From IMG/VR virus record IMGVR_UViG_3300019487_000003, positions 64,001-128,000 of that record: a DNA stretch of 64,000 bases; one strand, written 5' to 3'. The stretch comes from a virus. The position numbers and the translations under genes were made by a program. The first letter of the stretch is position 1, and every line of letters begins with the position of its first letter. Positions 1 to 7,452 of the stretch are shown piece by piece. Below the pieces are notes generated by a model. It was not told the DNA's origin. It searched no databases and saw nothing but the letters and a program-made list of their open reading frames with translations.

Positions 1-2
1 TA

Positions 3-122
3 TCTGTTCCTGCTACAGCATCAAGCACTGGGCAAACTGGAGATTATGCTGTGGATGCGTCATTCGCTTACTTTTGTATTGCCACCGACACATGGGTGAG
101 AGTAGCAGTTGCTACATTTTAA
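3..122 (+). CDS. C-terminus of a probable tail-fibre or other structural protein (5' end outside window)
   Basis: The reading frame is open from the window edge and stops at 120-122, giving 39 residues with no start inside the window. The end, with GQTGDYAVD, YFCIATDTW and VRVAVATF, resembles the beta-rich C-terminal repeats of phage tail-fibre and other virion surface proteins. Only the tail is seen, so the role is inferred from that similarity. Confidence 0.6.
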   Translation, partial: SVPATASSTGQTGDYAVDASFAYFCIATDTWVRVAVATF

Positions 123-151
123 TTGACATACCTGTTTGAATATTTTATAAT
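123..151 (+). promoter_or_regulatory. Vegetative (sigma70-type) promoter, leaderless architecture
   Basis: TTGACA at 123-128, a 17-nt spacer and TATAAT at 146-151. The ATG of the next gene (158) follows after 6 nt, so transcription should start at or next to the start codon. Confidence 0.8.
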
Positions 152-157
152 GTTTAT

Positions 158-367
158 ATGCAAGATTTTCTTGGAATATTTTTGATGCTCGGATTTTTTA
201 TTCTGTGCAATAAATTTATAGCATACATCAATTTTAAAGCTGGTTTTCTACAAGGGATGTATGCCTGTTTGCGTAGGCAGGGTAGAAGCGAAGAATCGGC
301 CAAGTCTTACATACAAGAATATTTGAAGCACTTACAGGAAGAAGCAGAAAAGAAAAAGGGAGCATAA
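158..367 (+). CDS. Small single-pass membrane protein
   Basis: 69 residues. A hydrophobic N-terminal segment (about residues 4-23, FLGIFLMLGFFILCNKFIAY) is followed by a charged helical tail rich in Glu and Lys. No ribosome binding site is visible, because the -10 box ends 6 nt before the ATG; translation from a leaderless mRNA is inferred. A hairpin terminator overlaps the stop codon. Function not recognised. Confidence 0.7.
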   Translation: MQDFLGIFLMLGFFILCNKFIAYINFKAGFLQGMYACLRRQGRSEESAKSYIQEYLKHLQEEAEKKKGA

Positions 368-379
368 AGCTCCCCTTTT
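358..379 (+). terminator. Intrinsic terminator
   Basis: GGGAGC (358-363) and GCTCCC (369-374) form a stem with a short loop, followed by CTTTT. It overlaps the stop codon of the small membrane protein gene. Confidence 0.65.
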
Positions 380-380
380 G

Positions 381-515
381 CTATTTGCGCTTTCTAGCGG
401 CCTTTGCTGCCTTCTTCGGAAGAGGGCAAGCCTTACAACTCTTGGCATCCTTCAAATGAAGTTTTACCAACAATCTGCATAAAAGGCATTTTGCGCGTTT
501 AAGTAGCGATCTCAT
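381..515 (-). CDS. Small basic Cys-rich protein
   Basis: 44 residues, very basic, with Cys pairs CLLC near residue 10 and CKAC near residue 28 that could bind one zinc. AAGGAG lies 6 nt before the chosen ATG; a second in-frame ATG two codons upstream is too close to it. A TATAAATA late-promoter-like site lies on the minus strand at 568-575. Function unknown. Confidence 0.6.
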   Translation of the reverse strand: MRSLLKRAKCLLCRLLVKLHLKDAKSCKACPLPKKAAKAARKRK

Positions 516-567
516 AAACATCTCCTTTACAAAATTCACAAATTCAATTACAATGAATGTGCCTTAG

Positions 568-575
568 TATTTATA
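568..575 (-). promoter_or_regulatory. T4-type late promoter-like site
   Basis: The minus strand reads TATAAATA, the T4 late consensus recognised by a gp55-type sigma factor. It lies about 50 nt upstream of the 381-515 gene. This is a motif match only. Confidence 0.4.
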
Positions 576-656
576 TGTTAAAGAGATCCACAATAAGTGG
601 AAAATATCTGAGTGGATATACTTTACATAAATAATTTTGTGAGTGGAGGATAGTAT

Positions 657-911
657 ATGCCTATTTACCAATATGGTTGTAAGAGTTGCAAACACACTTT
701 TACTGAACATTATAAGATCGATGATCGTAATATTCCTATTACGCAACCCTGCCCAAATTGTAAGGTAGAAAATCAGGTAGAAATGCATCTTGGTGTGCCC
801 GGGATTGCATTTGATTCTCTTGTAAAACCCCCTGGCGATTTTCGTGAGAGGATGCAAGAGATGAAGAAAAAGTTTAAATATGATCCATATGCGAAGATTA
901 AAGACTATTAA
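657..911 (+). CDS. FmdB-like zinc-ribbon protein
   Basis: 84 residues. The N-terminal MPIYQYGCKSC, followed by a second CPNC pair (about residue 40), is the FmdB-type regulatory zinc ribbon common in phages. The C-terminal half is charged and helical. GGAGG lies about 9 nt upstream. The gene is followed after 14 nt by phoH. A DNA- or RNA-binding role is likely but unproven. Confidence 0.75.
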   Translation: MPIYQYGCKSCKHTFTEHYKIDDRNIPITQPCPNCKVENQVEMHLGVPGIAFDSLVKPPGDFRERMQEMKKKFKYDPYAKIKDY

Positions 912-925
912 CAAAAGGAACGCAA

Positions 926-1693
926 ATGGGAAAGTCATCTAAGTTTGATGAAGTAGACCTATTAACACAAGAAGAAATCGACGAAAGAAAAAAGAAGAAA
1001 GAAGAAAAACACAGAAGACAAAGAAAAATCCTTAGTTATACTTTGAAACTGAAACATATAAGTCCACTGACTGAAAACCAAGAAAAGGTCTTTCACGAGT
1101 ATTTCAATAGACAAAATATATTGATGTATGGGTGTGCAGGAACAGGGAAGACATATGTAGGTCTTTATCTTGCACTAAATGATCTTGTTCGTGGTGATGT
1201 TAAGAATATAGTAATTGTCAGAAGCGCAGTTACATCAAGAGACGTTGGCTTTTTGCCGGGAACATTACAAGAAAAGATGGCTCTTTATGAACTTCCTTAT
1301 AAAGAAATGGTTGGTGATTTGTGCCAGCTACCAAATGCATATGAAATGCTTAAATCAAAAGATGCTTTAGAGTTTATGTCAACATCTTTTATGAGAGGCC
1401 TAACGTTTGATGATAGTGTAATCATTATAGACGAAGTTCAAAATCTAACAGAACATGAAATATCTTCTGTGTTGACAAGAGTAGGAAAAAATAGTAAAGT
1501 AATCATATGCGGCGACTTTAGACAGAATGATTTATCCATTAATTTTAAGAAGCAAGTTTCTGGATTGGACAAACTACTGGAAGTTTGTCGCAGGATGAAA
1601 TCTTTTAGTTTGATAGAATTCCAATTAGGTGATATTGTTAGAAGTGGATTCGTTAAAGAATACATTATAGCAAGATACTTGAATGAGGATTAA
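926..1693 (+). CDS. phoH: PhoH-like P-loop ATPase
   Basis: 255 residues. The Walker A motif GCAGTGKT is at about residues 69-76 and Walker B VIIIDE at 165-170, followed by the PhoH-typical ICGDFRQND segment. The first 40 residues are charged and coiled-coil-like. PhoH proteins are ATPases of the SF1-like fold; relatives are linked to RNA handling and to phosphate stress, and the family is very common in large phages. AAAAGGA lies before the ATG. It sits between the FmdB-like gene and a nucleotide-pool gene. Confidence 0.9.
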   Translation: MGKSSKFDEVDLLTQEEIDERKKKKEEKHRRQRKILSYTLKLKHISPLTENQEKVFHEYFNRQNILMYGCAGTGKTYVGLYLALNDLVRGDVKNIVIVRSAVTSRDVGFLPGTLQEKMALYELPYKEMVGDLCQLPNAYEMLKSKDALEFMSTSFMRGLTFDDSVIIIDEVQNLTEHEISSVLTRVGKNSKVIICGDFRQNDLSINFKKQVSGLDKLLEVCRRMKSFSLIEFQLGDIVRSGFVKEYIIARYLNED

Positions 1694-1726
1694 TTTTGTG
1701 TTATAATCTAAAGTGGGGAGTATATT

Positions 1727-2149
1727 ATGAGTGAAAAGAAGCAGTCAAAAGAAGGTGTCAAACACGATCAACATAAAATTCGCTGGGATTTAGTTCCTTA
1801 TGATGCTGTAAACGAGATTACAAAAATTCTCACTTTCGGAGCAATAAAATACGAGGCACGAAATTGGGAAAGAGGAATGGCCTGGTCTCGTGCCTTCGGT
1901 GCAATGCAAAGACATTTAACAAGATGGTTTTGCGGACAAGATAAAGATAAAGAAACACAATTAACACACCTCGCTAATGCTGGGTGTTGCCTATTCTTTT
2001 TGCTGGCATGGGAATTGCGTAAAGTCGGAACAGATGATAGGCCGAAATTGTCACCTGAAGTCCTAGAACATATGGACGATATGGATTTTATGGAGACTGC
2101 ATTAGAATTAATGAAAGAGTTAGCAGAAAAAGAAAAGTTGAAGAAGTAA
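1727..2149 (+). CDS. dATP/dGTP diphosphohydrolase-like protein (DUF5664 family)
   Basis: 140 residues. The segments KHDQHKIRWDLVP, FGAIKYEARNWERG and the HLTRW...HLANAGCCLFFLLAWE helices match the phage family annotated as dATP/dGTP diphosphohydrolase N-terminal domain (an all-alpha NTP-pyrophosphatase relative). The family is thought to adjust dNTP pools. A TTATAAT -10 box at about 1701 and GGGGAG precede the ATG. Substrate specificity cannot be read from the sequence. Confidence 0.75.
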   Translation: MSEKKQSKEGVKHDQHKIRWDLVPYDAVNEITKILTFGAIKYEARNWERGMAWSRAFGAMQRHLTRWFCGQDKDKETQLTHLANAGCCLFFLLAWELRKVGTDDRPKLSPEVLEHMDDMDFMETALELMKELAEKEKLKK

Positions 2150-2165
2150 TAGTCTTCATTCAAAG

Positions 2166-2711
2166 ATGGGAAGAAGGATAAAGCACCGCGGCCAATTTTT
2201 GTATCTGTTACAGAAAGTCAGAGTAAAATATAATTTCCCAAAAAATAGAAGGGGTGAATGTTTGATTCTTAAAAGAATCAAAGATTCTTACTTACGACGA
2301 TCATATGATGAAACGATTATTGTTCCTTCCGACAAAAAGGTTAGAAGACCAAAACCAATACGATGTAATAGGGAACAATATAATTTGTGGTTTATTGAAA
2401 GTTTATTAGATAATTGCCCATTAACAGGGCAAGAATTTGTTTTTGAACTTAGAGCAAATAAAAATTTAGGACCTGGACCTCATCCTCAAACACCTTCTAT
2501 TGATAAAATAGATTCAGCTTTAGATTACACTTTAGAAAATATGAGACTGGTAGTTTTTTGGGCAAATAGTGCAAGGGGAGAATGTTCTGATACAGAATTT
2601 TGTCAAAACATTCGTGAAGCATACAATCATATCAAGGATGAGCCGATACTAATTAAAGAAAAGAAGTATCTTGTGGAAATACCACATACTTTGGATAAGT
2701 TTTTAGCATAA
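2166..2711 (+). CDS. HNH-type endonuclease (putative homing endonuclease)
   Basis: 181 residues. The C-terminal half has CPLTG, then PSIDKIDSALDYTLENMRLV and WANSARGE, the layout of phage HNH nucleases (Cys, then P-S-x-D-x-I-D, then N-x-R-x-V, then N-x-A). The N-terminus is basic and probably binds DNA. It stands directly before the tmRNA gene, as free-standing homing endonucleases often stand next to conserved targets. A true homing role is inferred. Confidence 0.7.
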   Translation: MGRRIKHRGQFLYLLQKVRVKYNFPKNRRGECLILKRIKDSYLRRSYDETIIVPSDKKVRRPKPIRCNREQYNLWFIESLLDNCPLTGQEFVFELRANKNLGPGPHPQTPSIDKIDSALDYTLENMRLVVFWANSARGECSDTEFCQNIREAYNHIKDEPILIKEKKYLVEIPHTLDKFLA

Positions 2712-2718
2712 ATAATTT

Positions 2719-3084
2719 GGGTCTGAAATAGGTTCGACTGAAGATGTTGACTTATTTGTTGCACGTAGTGGATGACACTTGGCCACTTAAAAATGTGTTC
2801 GCAATCGTAGATGCAAATCAAGACGATTATTTTGAATACGCCTTAGCTGCGTAATCCCTGTTGTAAGAGAGATTAGCTAGTAGTATCTTACAATGGGTCA
2901 ACACACTAGCGGTACTCACTTGGTACCAAGGTTTCAGTGAGGTTAAAACCTAAACCGCTTGGGAATGTTTGTAGAAAGTTTGTTTGTAACGTTCTATAGA
3001 ATTTAGAAATAAAGACAAGATAAACGTGTAGAAGTAAATAACGAGAGCTTTAGGACGAGGGTGCGAATCCCTCCAGATCCACCA
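2719..3084 (+). ncRNA. ssrA: tmRNA (SsrA), phage-encoded
   Basis: The 366-nt gene begins GGGTCTG (2719-2725) and ends CAGATCC-ACCA (3074-3084), which pair as a 7-bp tRNA-like acceptor. AGGTTCGACTG near the 5' end and the T-arm GAGGG-TGCGAAT-CCCTC near the 3' end are typical of tmRNA. The resume codon GCA is at 2813 and the tag reads ANQDDYFEYALAA then TAA (2852-2854). The tag ends in ALAA, like the E. coli ClpXP degron. A tmRNA rescues ribosomes stalled on broken mRNA. The central part contains stems compatible with pseudoknots, which I did not fold fully. Confidence 0.95.
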
Positions 3085-3100
3085 ATTTTTGAGAAGTAAA

Positions 3101-3337
3101 ATGGCAAAACCTTTTAAACAATTTATCTCTGAAAAGAATTTTTATCTCGATGTAGATAATGAATGGGACAGTAAACAAAAGGCCTCTAATGAAAATGAGG
3201 CTGTCAAACAATTATTCCCAAGAGCTAAAGAGATTAAGGTTGTGGGTGCCGATGACGACGAGAGAGGAGATTCTCTTGTTTTCTCTGTTAAAGATTACGA
3301 CGGAGAAATTCTTACAGTAAAGGTATATCAAAGATAA
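3101..3337 (+). CDS. Small acidic protein with a capsid-targeting-like N-terminus
   Basis: 78 residues. It starts MAKPFKQFISE, close to the T4 capsid-targeting peptide style in which a short amphipathic leader ends in the prohead-protease site (Ile or Leu)-x-Glu. The rest is acidic with no recognised domain. The gene lies 16 nt after the tmRNA. Packaging into the head is an inference shared with the gene at 22284, which begins similarly. Confidence 0.6.
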   Translation: MAKPFKQFISEKNFYLDVDNEWDSKQKASNENEAVKQLFPRAKEIKVVGADDDERGDSLVFSVKDYDGEILTVKVYQR

Positions 3338-3346
3338 TTATCTATT

Positions 3347-3383
3347 CCTGTGGAATTAAAGAGAAATAATTTCTTGACAAGTC
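3347..3383 (+). repeat. 37-nt direct repeat carrying a promoter -35 box (copy 1)
   Basis: CCTGTGGAATTAAAGAGAAA followed by TAATTTCTTGACAAGT is repeated at 19194-19230 with one base of length difference. Both copies supply the -35 box of a promoter that reads into an RNA-gene cluster. Confidence 0.8.
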
Positions 3384-3402
3384 ACAATGAATTTGATATA
3401 AA
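3374..3402 (+). promoter_or_regulatory. Promoter of the first tRNA cluster
   Basis: TTGACA at 3374-3379, 17-nt spacer, TATAAA at 3397-3402. The leader to the first tRNA (3522) contains two hairpins, TATCCC/GGGATA near 3452 and ATGGCCC/GGGAGCCAT near 3480. Confidence 0.75.
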
Positions 3403-3521
3403 TAGAAGCATGAATAAGAATTTTAACATCCTATTGCCTCTTCCACTCTTATATCCCCTCGCGGGATAACAAAACTTTATGGCCCTTCTGGGAGCCATTC
3501 AAATACAATTATTTTAAATTA

Positions 3522-3597
3522 CGGGATTTAGCGCAGGAGATGTCGCGCTAGTTTTGGGAACTAGAACACGCAGGTGCGATTCCTGCAATCCCGACCA
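3522..3597 (+). tRNA. tRNA-Pro (UGG)
   Basis: Acceptor CGGGATT/AATCCCG with encoded ACCA. Anticodon stem CTAGT/ACTAG with loop TTTGGGA, and T-arm GCAGG-TGCGATT-CCTGC. Confidence 0.93.
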
Positions 3598-3600
3598 TTT

Positions 3601-3685
3601 GTGTCGTAACTCATACTGGATTTGAGGGGCGTCTGTAAAACGTCTGCCTTCGGGCAACGGGGTTCGATTCCCTGACGGCACACCA
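3601..3685 (+). tRNA. tRNA-Tyr (GUA)
   Basis: Acceptor GTGTCGT/ACGGCAC with ACCA, anticodon loop CTGTAAA, and a type II variable arm TGCC-TTCG-GGCA. Confidence 0.93.
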
Positions 3686-3688
3686 TAT

Positions 3689-3773
3689 GCTCAAGTGGCG
3701 GAACTGGAATACGCACCGGTCTTAGAAGCCGGCGCCGAAAGGATTGTGGGTTCAACTCCCACCTTGAGTACCA
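3689..3773 (+). tRNA. tRNA-Leu (UAG)
   Basis: Acceptor GCTCAAG/CTTGAGT with ACCA. Anticodon stem CCGGT/GCCGG with loop CTTAGAA, and a long variable arm. Confidence 0.93.
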
Positions 3774-3776
3774 CAT

Positions 3777-3861
3777 GCTTCTGTGGCGGAATGTATACGC
3801 GGTTGCCTTAAGAGCAACTGGCTGAAAAGTCGTGCAGGTTCAAATCCTGCCAGAAGTACCA
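3777..3861 (+). tRNA. tRNA-Leu (UAA)
   Basis: Acceptor GCTTCTG/CAGAAGT with ACCA. Anticodon stem GTTGC/GCAAC with loop CTTAAGA, and a long variable arm. Confidence 0.93.
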
Positions 3862-3864
3862 TAT

Positions 3865-3938
3865 GGGGAGATATGCCAAGTGAGCAGCCCGGATCAATAA
3901 CCGGGTGGTATGTTGGTAGAATCCAACTCTCCCCACCA
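3865..3938 (+). tRNA. Degenerate tRNA-like gene, anticodon unclear
   Basis: A perfect 7-bp acceptor GGGGAGA/TCTCCCC with ACCA sits in register between normal tRNAs. The rest is abnormal: the stem CCCGG/CCGGG closes an 8-nt loop ATCAATAA, the T-stem GTTGG/CCAAC closes a 6-nt loop without the TTC motif, and the D-loop lacks the GG pair. It may be a decaying tRNA, a +1-decoding tRNA or a non-decoding decoy. Confidence 0.6.
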
Positions 3939-3941
3939 TTT

Positions 3942-4018
3942 GCCGCTGTATCCCAATTGGCAGAGGAACTTGATTCAAAACCAAGATGTTGTAGGTGCAA
4001 GTCCTACCAGCGGCACCA
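3942..4018 (+). tRNA. tRNA with CAA anticodon (Leu-like, no long variable arm)
   Basis: Acceptor GCCGCTG/CAGCGGC with ACCA, anticodon loop TTCAAAA, T-arm GTAGG-TGCAAGT-CCTAC. The variable loop is only about 5 nt, unlike bacterial leucine tRNAs, so the amino acid it carries is uncertain. Confidence 0.8.
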
Positions 4019-4061
4019 TTTCTATTATAAATAATACAGTGATTAACACCATGAGGTTTGT

Positions 4062-6296
4062 ATGCGTAAGTTGATTTGTATTTCGATATTTTCCATCGGT
4101 ATATGTTTGGTTCTTCTTTCCAATCCATCGAAGAAAAATCAGAATATCCTTTCTAGTGACTACTTTTTACTTTCAAGTGATCCACTTTACAATGCCCGAA
4201 ACGATTTCGACGGCGACGGCCTTTCAGATTTAGCAGACATTTACTTTGACGGAACAAATACACAATTCATAGTTCGACCATCTTCAAATCCTTCAGCACT
4301 TCAAACACATACATTTGCAGGACAATCAGAATTTCAAGTATCGGGTAAATGGTATCTTGATAATCGTTATTATCCAGCAGCAATCAAAAATCTTGGTCAG
4401 GGTATTCCTTTAGAATGGACATTTAAAATGCCTGACAATTCAGATTTAACATTAAGTTTTGGTTATCCTGGTGATCTTGTACCAAATCAAGGTGATTTAG
4501 ATTGTGATGGAAGAACTGATATTGTTTCAACAAGAACAAATGTTCCTGGTTATTGGGAAAGATTTAGAGTTTGGTATATAGCCCCTTCTTCTGGTGGCCC
4601 TGTTATTGAAACAATTTTTGGCCTTGATACAGACAAAATTGGTATTGCAGATGTTGATGGTGATGGCTGTGATGAATTGATAGCATTGAGAGAATCAGAA
4701 TATAATTGGTTTGTAAGAAAGTTGACTGATACAGAACTTAATCCAGCACCAATTCAATGGGGATTGCCTGGAGATAATTTTCTTTTACCAGCAGACATCA
4801 ATCATGATGGTCAACCAGATTTTATCATTACTCGAAATGAGGGTGGTAAAAAGAAGGCATATGTAAGATTGTCTCATGCACCAATCGAAGAAGTTTTAGC
4901 CAACAATTCATATAGCATACTTGATTTAGATGCGCCTGATGCTGTATCAGTAGCAGGTGATTTTTTTGGTAGAGGCCCTGAATTGGGATGGGTTGGTAGA
5001 AATGGTCAATCTGGTATTAATTTAGATGGAAGCCCATTTACTTTTGCTTGGGGTAATGCAAATAATAAAGTTATGAGACCAGATGGAACTGTTTCTGAGG
5101 CATCTCGTGGCGATCAAGTAACAAATATCGGCCGCGCCGCATTTCATATCTTTAATAAGACATGGGAGTGTCAAGCGTTTCTCGCCTCGATGAATAATCT
5201 TCCTGATTTGCATATTGCTATACTCTGGGATGGACCAGGGAACCCATTTGATGGCTCTGGTGATCCTAGTTGTTTACTTTCATTGATGAATGATCCTCGT
5301 CTAAGAACACTTGAAATTCATTCAATCAATACTGTATGTTATCGCAACGGAAATTGTGCTCCTTATGAATATCTTTTTGGAGAATCAAATCTTAATGCAA
5401 GACTTGGAAGTCTTGAGCCAAGTATAGTAAATAAGTATAATGCTGTTCATGCTCAAATCAAGAGTTTTTTGGATGCAAATTTGAAACCTTGGACAACTTG
5501 TTATATTTCTCCTGGACTTGAACATGATTATAGTGGTGCAGCATCAACAAATGCCGTAGCACTTGCTAGACAAGGTGTTCCTCAATGTAAAGTTGTTATC
5601 AATCCTAACGGAGCAAATAGTAATCAAAGTCTTTCTGGTGCAGATTTCTTAGAAAAGCATAAACTGAACCCAACATTTGGTGGTGCACCTGGCTTTTCTA
5701 ACAATGATGGTGCTGACATTGATTTCCCTTCAAGTGACAGTGATTATTCAAAAACTGTTTCTGAATCTAACATGAAAAAGCATTTGCTTAACACTTCACC
5801 AAAGGCACATGCAGTATTTGTATGGATGAAAGAAGATAATTGCAGAGGAGAAAGCGGCAGAAAGCCGCCTCGTGATCGTGTTTGTAAAAACAATGGGCGT
5901 TTTGCTCTTGCTGGAAAGTTGATTGAGTCAGTGATTCCTAAAACACCGGCAACTCCTAACCCAAATCCTGGCAACCTTTCTTGTAACGTTAATGTTAATG
6001 TCACTGATGGACATAGCAGAGATTTCACATACAATCCAGATAACAGTCGAAAGAAACCTAAGTTCATTTTTCCTAAGAGCTTTGTTTCTGCACCAGATAC
6101 TGCTACTCTTGTAACTTCACAAGGTGATATTGCATGTAACAGAGCATATCCCGACGAACATTCTAATGGCCCAAGACCACGTTGGTATTGTGAAATTGCA
6201 GTTAAAGATACACCAGCAAATGTAACATTTGTTTTGTCTCATAATGGGCAAAACTATTGTGCAACAATACCAAATCCACAAAAAAGATACGATTAA
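4062..6296 (+). CDS. Large exported protein with FG-GAP/VCBS-type repeats
   Basis: 744 residues. The N-terminus (about 1-23) is a signal peptide: a basic start, then a hydrophobic run. Residues about 45-290 hold repeated Ca-binding loops (DFDGDGLSD, DLDCDGRTD, DVDGDGCDE, DINHDGQPD) of the integrin-alpha/FG-GAP beta-propeller type. The middle (about 350-620), with AILWDGPGNPFDGSGDP and a Cys-rich stretch, could be an alpha/beta barrel but I cannot assign a family. The C-terminal roughly 100 residues look like a small beta domain with Cys pairs. A secreted glycan-binding or glycan-acting role is inferred from architecture only. GAGG lies 8 nt before the ATG. Confidence 0.75.
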   Translation: MRKLICISIFSIGICLVLLSNPSKKNQNILSSDYFLLSSDPLYNARNDFDGDGLSDLADIYFDGTNTQFIVRPSSNPSALQTHTFAGQSEFQVSGKWYLDNRYYPAAIKNLGQGIPLEWTFKMPDNSDLTLSFGYPGDLVPNQGDLDCDGRTDIVSTRTNVPGYWERFRVWYIAPSSGGPVIETIFGLDTDKIGIADVDGDGCDELIALRESEYNWFVRKLTDTELNPAPIQWGLPGDNFLLPADINHDGQPDFIITRNEGGKKKAYVRLSHAPIEEVLANNSYSILDLDAPDAVSVAGDFFGRGPELGWVGRNGQSGINLDGSPFTFAWGNANNKVMRPDGTVSEASRGDQVTNIGRAAFHIFNKTWECQAFLASMNNLPDLHIAILWDGPGNPFDGSGDPSCLLSLMNDPRLRTLEIHSINTVCYRNGNCAPYEYLFGESNLNARLGSLEPSIVNKYNAVHAQIKSFLDANLKPWTTCYISPGLEHDYSGAASTNAVALARQGVPQCKVVINPNGANSNQSLSGADFLEKHKLNPTFGGAPGFSNNDGADIDFPSSDSDYSKTVSESNMKKHLLNTSPKAHAVFVWMKEDNCRGESGRKPPRDRVCKNNGRFALAGKLIESVIPKTPATPNPNPGNLSCNVNVNVTDGHSRDFTYNPDNSRKKPKFIFPKSFVSAPDTATLVTSQGDIACNRAYPDEHSNGPRPRWYCEIAVKDTPANVTFVLSHNGQNYCATIPNPQKRYD

Positions 6297-6339
6297 TAAA
6301 AGTTGAGGAATTTCGAGGATTTATACTCTCGGATTTTCC

Positions 6340-6368
6340 TTGACATAAAATAAGTAAAATGATATAAA
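6340..6368 (+). promoter_or_regulatory. Promoter for the Glu/Asp tRNA region
   Basis: TTGACA at 6340-6345, 17-nt spacer, TATAAA at 6363-6368. Just upstream, AGGAATTTCGAG and CTCGGATTTTCCT form a terminator-like hairpin for the preceding gene. Confidence 0.75.
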
Positions 6369-6434
6369 TATCAGCTATGATGATTGTAGTTTCAAATCTT
6401 AGTTTTAGAGAGAACGAGGGACGCTAATTACCGC

Positions 6435-6509
6435 GGCCTTGTCGTCTACTGGCTAGGATCTCAGACTTTCAATCTGAAGAAGTGGGGTCGGAACCCACCG
6501 AGGCTACCA
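6435..6509 (+). tRNA. tRNA-Glu (UUC)
   Basis: Acceptor GGCCTTG/CGAGGCT with ACCA. Anticodon stem TCAGA/TCTGA with loop CTTTCAA. Confidence 0.92.
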
Positions 6510-6512
6510 TAA

Positions 6513-6680
6513 ATGGAAGATGAATTAAAAGCAAGAATTGATTCTTATAGAGCAATGTCGCAGTCAACAAGCGATTCTCATACGAAACAAAGACTTGAGA
6601 GAGAAGTTGAAAAACTTGAACGTTCTTTGCGAAAAGAAGTGAGTCAGGCAAATTCAATTAAGCAATTTATTAGAGATTAA
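6513..6680 (+). CDS. Small coiled-coil protein
   Basis: 55 residues, highly charged and predicted helical, with heptad-like spacing around LEREVEKLERSLRKEV. It starts with an ATG 3 nt after the tRNA-Glu CCA end and lies between two tRNA genes. No ribosome binding site is obvious, which lowers confidence. Function unknown. Confidence 0.5.
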   Translation: MEDELKARIDSYRAMSQSTSDSHTKQRLEREVEKLERSLRKEVSQANSIKQFIRD

Positions 6681-6711
6681 GAAGATGTTAACGGAAGAAG
6701 ACGATAGATAC

Positions 6712-6787
6712 GGGAATGTAGCTCAATTGGCAGAGCGCCCGACTGTCTATCGGGAGGCTGCGGGATCATACCCCGTCATTCCCGCCA
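6712..6787 (+). tRNA. tRNA-Asp (GUC)
   Basis: Acceptor GGGAATG/CATTCCC with discriminator G and CCA. Anticodon stem CCCGA/TCGGG with loop CTGTCTA. G73 is the expected Asp identity base. Confidence 0.92.
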
Positions 6788-6792
6788 TTTAA

Positions 6793-7448
6793 ATGAATAG
6801 ATGTCTTTCTTGTGGAGAAGTCCACCTAGGAACTTTTGCAACAGGCAAATATTGTAATCGTTCATGTGCTAACAAAAGAAAACATTCACCAGAAACAAAA
6901 CTTAAACAGTCTTTAGCATCTAAACGCAATCACTCTCATAAAAATTTTCTTACACAAGAAGCAAGACAAAAAGTAAAAAAGTATGTTGAATCAATAACAA
7001 TTCACCATGCTGAAAAAACATGCCCGGAATGTTATAAAATCTTTTCATCTAAGAACAAAATATTCTGTTGTAGGGCCTGCTCTAATAAAAATACCACCGA
7101 GAAAATTCAACACGAAAAACTGTTTGCTATTTTCAAAACCAAAAAATGGATTCTGGTGCTGAATTCTATTTTGCTCGATTTTTAGAAATGAATAATATAA
7201 AATGGAAAAAGAATAATTCAATATATTTTAAATATTTGGATGGAGTAAAAGAGCGAAAATATTATCCAGATTTTTATTTGGAAGAATATGATGTTTGGGT
7301 AGAAATCAAGGGGCGATTTTATCAATCAGCTTTAGATACTTTAAAGTTAGCTTCTGTGCCCACAAAAATTTTCTATTTGATTTCTAACGATTTCCAGCAG
7401 TCATTACCAAAATTTCTTGACATTTTGAAAGAAGGATGTTATAAATAG
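6793..7448 (+). pseudogene. Homing-endonuclease-like gene split by a frameshift
   Basis: Two overlapping frames form one logical protein. Frame 1 (6793-7185) gives an N-terminal part with three zinc-finger-like Cys pairs (CLSC, CPEC, CCRAC) and a basic linker. Frame 2, read from about 7146 to 7448, gives MDSGAEFYFARFLEMNN, RKYYPDFYLEEYDVWVEIKG and a C-terminal tail: a PD-(D/E)xK-type nuclease core as in phage free-standing homing endonucleases. The switch falls at the A6 run at 7141-7146, where one base is missing or slippage could occur. It lies between tRNA-Asp and tRNA-Gly. It may be a dead gene, a sequencing indel or an expressed frameshift. Confidence 0.65.
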
Positions 7449-7449
7449 A
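7442..7449 (+). promoter_or_regulatory. T4-type late promoter-like site
   Basis: TATAAATA matches the T4 late consensus exactly. It lies between the broken endonuclease gene and the next tRNA group. Confidence 0.4.
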
Positions 7450-7452
7450 GTT

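Noticed and set aside
564-938. 124-residue minus-strand ORF
   Set aside because: It is antisense to the FmdB-like gene, has no ribosome binding site and a low-complexity hydrophobic composition. A shadow frame.
3561-4128. Several ORFs on both strands across the first tRNA cluster
   Set aside because: They run through tRNA genes with perfect cloverleaf elements; the open frames come from repeated tRNA sequence.
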